Source: Candidatus Eiseniibacteriota bacterium (GTDB lineage: Bacteria; Joyebacterota; Joyebacteria; Joyebacterales; Joyebacteraceae). Taken from it: a DNA stretch of 5,848 bases. Positions 5,743-5,848 of this stretch are shown here, piece by piece. The stretch is taken from assembly GCA_030610515.1 (NCBI GenBank), contig JAUWRQ010000088.1, positions 1-5,848 of the forward strand, given 5' to 3'. Made by a program: the position numbers and the translations under genes. Below the pieces are notes generated by a model. It was not told where the DNA came from and made no database searches. It was given only the letters and a program-made list of their open reading frames with translations. Each line of letters starts with the position of its first letter. The first letter of the stretch is position 1.

Positions 5743-5848
5743 TCTACTCCTGGCGGCGCTGTGTGCGCTGCTGTTGCTGCCCGCGTTCGCTGCGGCCGAC
5801 GACATCACCGTCTCGGCGTTCGTGGACAGGACGACCATATCCGTCGAC
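5726..5848 (+). CDS. batD: BatD, N-terminal part with signal peptide (3' partial)
   Basis: Only 41 codons are in view and the frame runs off the window. From TTG at 5726 it reads MTRTGSLLLAALCALLLLPAF and continues AAADDITVSAFVDRTTISVD: a basic start, a long hydrophobic core (about 7-18), a likely cleavage site in AFAAA (about 20-24), and then a beta-strand opening like that of BatD proteins. The TTG lies after a purine-rich AGGAAG and inside batC, overlapping its last 17 nt in another frame. No ATG or GTG in this frame gives a complete signal peptide, so TTG is the best choice by elimination. Position after batC also fits BatD, a large exported protein of beta domains with a C-terminal membrane helix. 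The signal peptide and context are clear; the name depends on the short mature part and on gene order. Confidence 0.8.
   Translation, partial: MTRTGSLLLAALCALLLLPAFAAADDITVSAFVDRTTISVD

Noticed and set aside
4957..5838. Minus-strand 293-residue leucine-rich open frame, looking like a multi-pass membrane protein
   Set aside because: It is the antisense of the CAG/GAG-rich batC tract: reverse complements of CAG, GAG and GAT/GAC give Leu, Leu and Ile/Val. It has no ribosome binding site or family motif and covers a well-supported gene.

Overview
The window is one uninterrupted stretch of co-directional (+ strand) coding sequence, G+C rich with strongly G/C-biased third codon positions. It holds a Bat-type (Bacteroides aerotolerance) operon: MoxR ATPase, DUF58 protein, a signal-peptide/membrane protein with a BatD-like N-terminal part and a DUF4381-like C-terminal part, BatA, BatB, BatC and the beginning of BatD. 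Both ends are cut: moxR lacks its first codons and batD lacks nearly everything after its signal peptide. This gene order is typical of Bacteroidetes, Chlorobi, spirochaetes and related deep bacterial lineages. The high G+C points away from classical Bacteroides and towards a G+C-rich member or relative of the FCB superphylum, but this is a weak inference and no marker gene is present to settle it.

Layout: 2-832 moxR (5' partial); 849-1754 DUF58; 1751-2869 BatD-like/DUF4381-like membrane protein; 2866-3861 batA; 3881-4915 batB (GTG start); 4912-5742 batC with a Gln/Glu/Asp-rich repetitive tract; 5726-5848 batD (TTG start, 3' partial). Three junctions are ATGA overlaps, batD starts 17 nt inside batC, and the only gaps are 16 nt (moxR/DUF58) and 19 nt (batA/batB). 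No stretch above 20 nt lacks a gene, no internal promoter or terminator was seen, and transcription must begin upstream of the window. No RNA gene, mobile element or CRISPR was seen.

How the genes fit together (family knowledge plus inference): MoxR AAA+ ATPases act as chaperone-like motors on proteins with von Willebrand factor A (VWA) domains, as in RavA/ViaA, NorQ/NorD and CbbQ/CbbO. Here the VWA partners would be the soluble DUF58 protein and the membrane-anchored BatA and BatB, which both keep the metal-site (MIDAS) residues. BatC (TPR repeats) and BatD (exported beta-domain protein) would add an envelope scaffold. The biochemical role is unresolved: Bat proteins were first linked to aerotolerance in Bacteroides fragilis, while in Leptospira biflexa loss of bat genes did not give a clear oxidative stress defect.

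I do not think the window holds a new kind of system. The points most worth a second look are the internally repeated, probably length-variable batC tract, the presence of two BatD-like exported proteins in one operon, the non-ATG starts, and a hairpin over the batA stop codon at the batA/batB junction.
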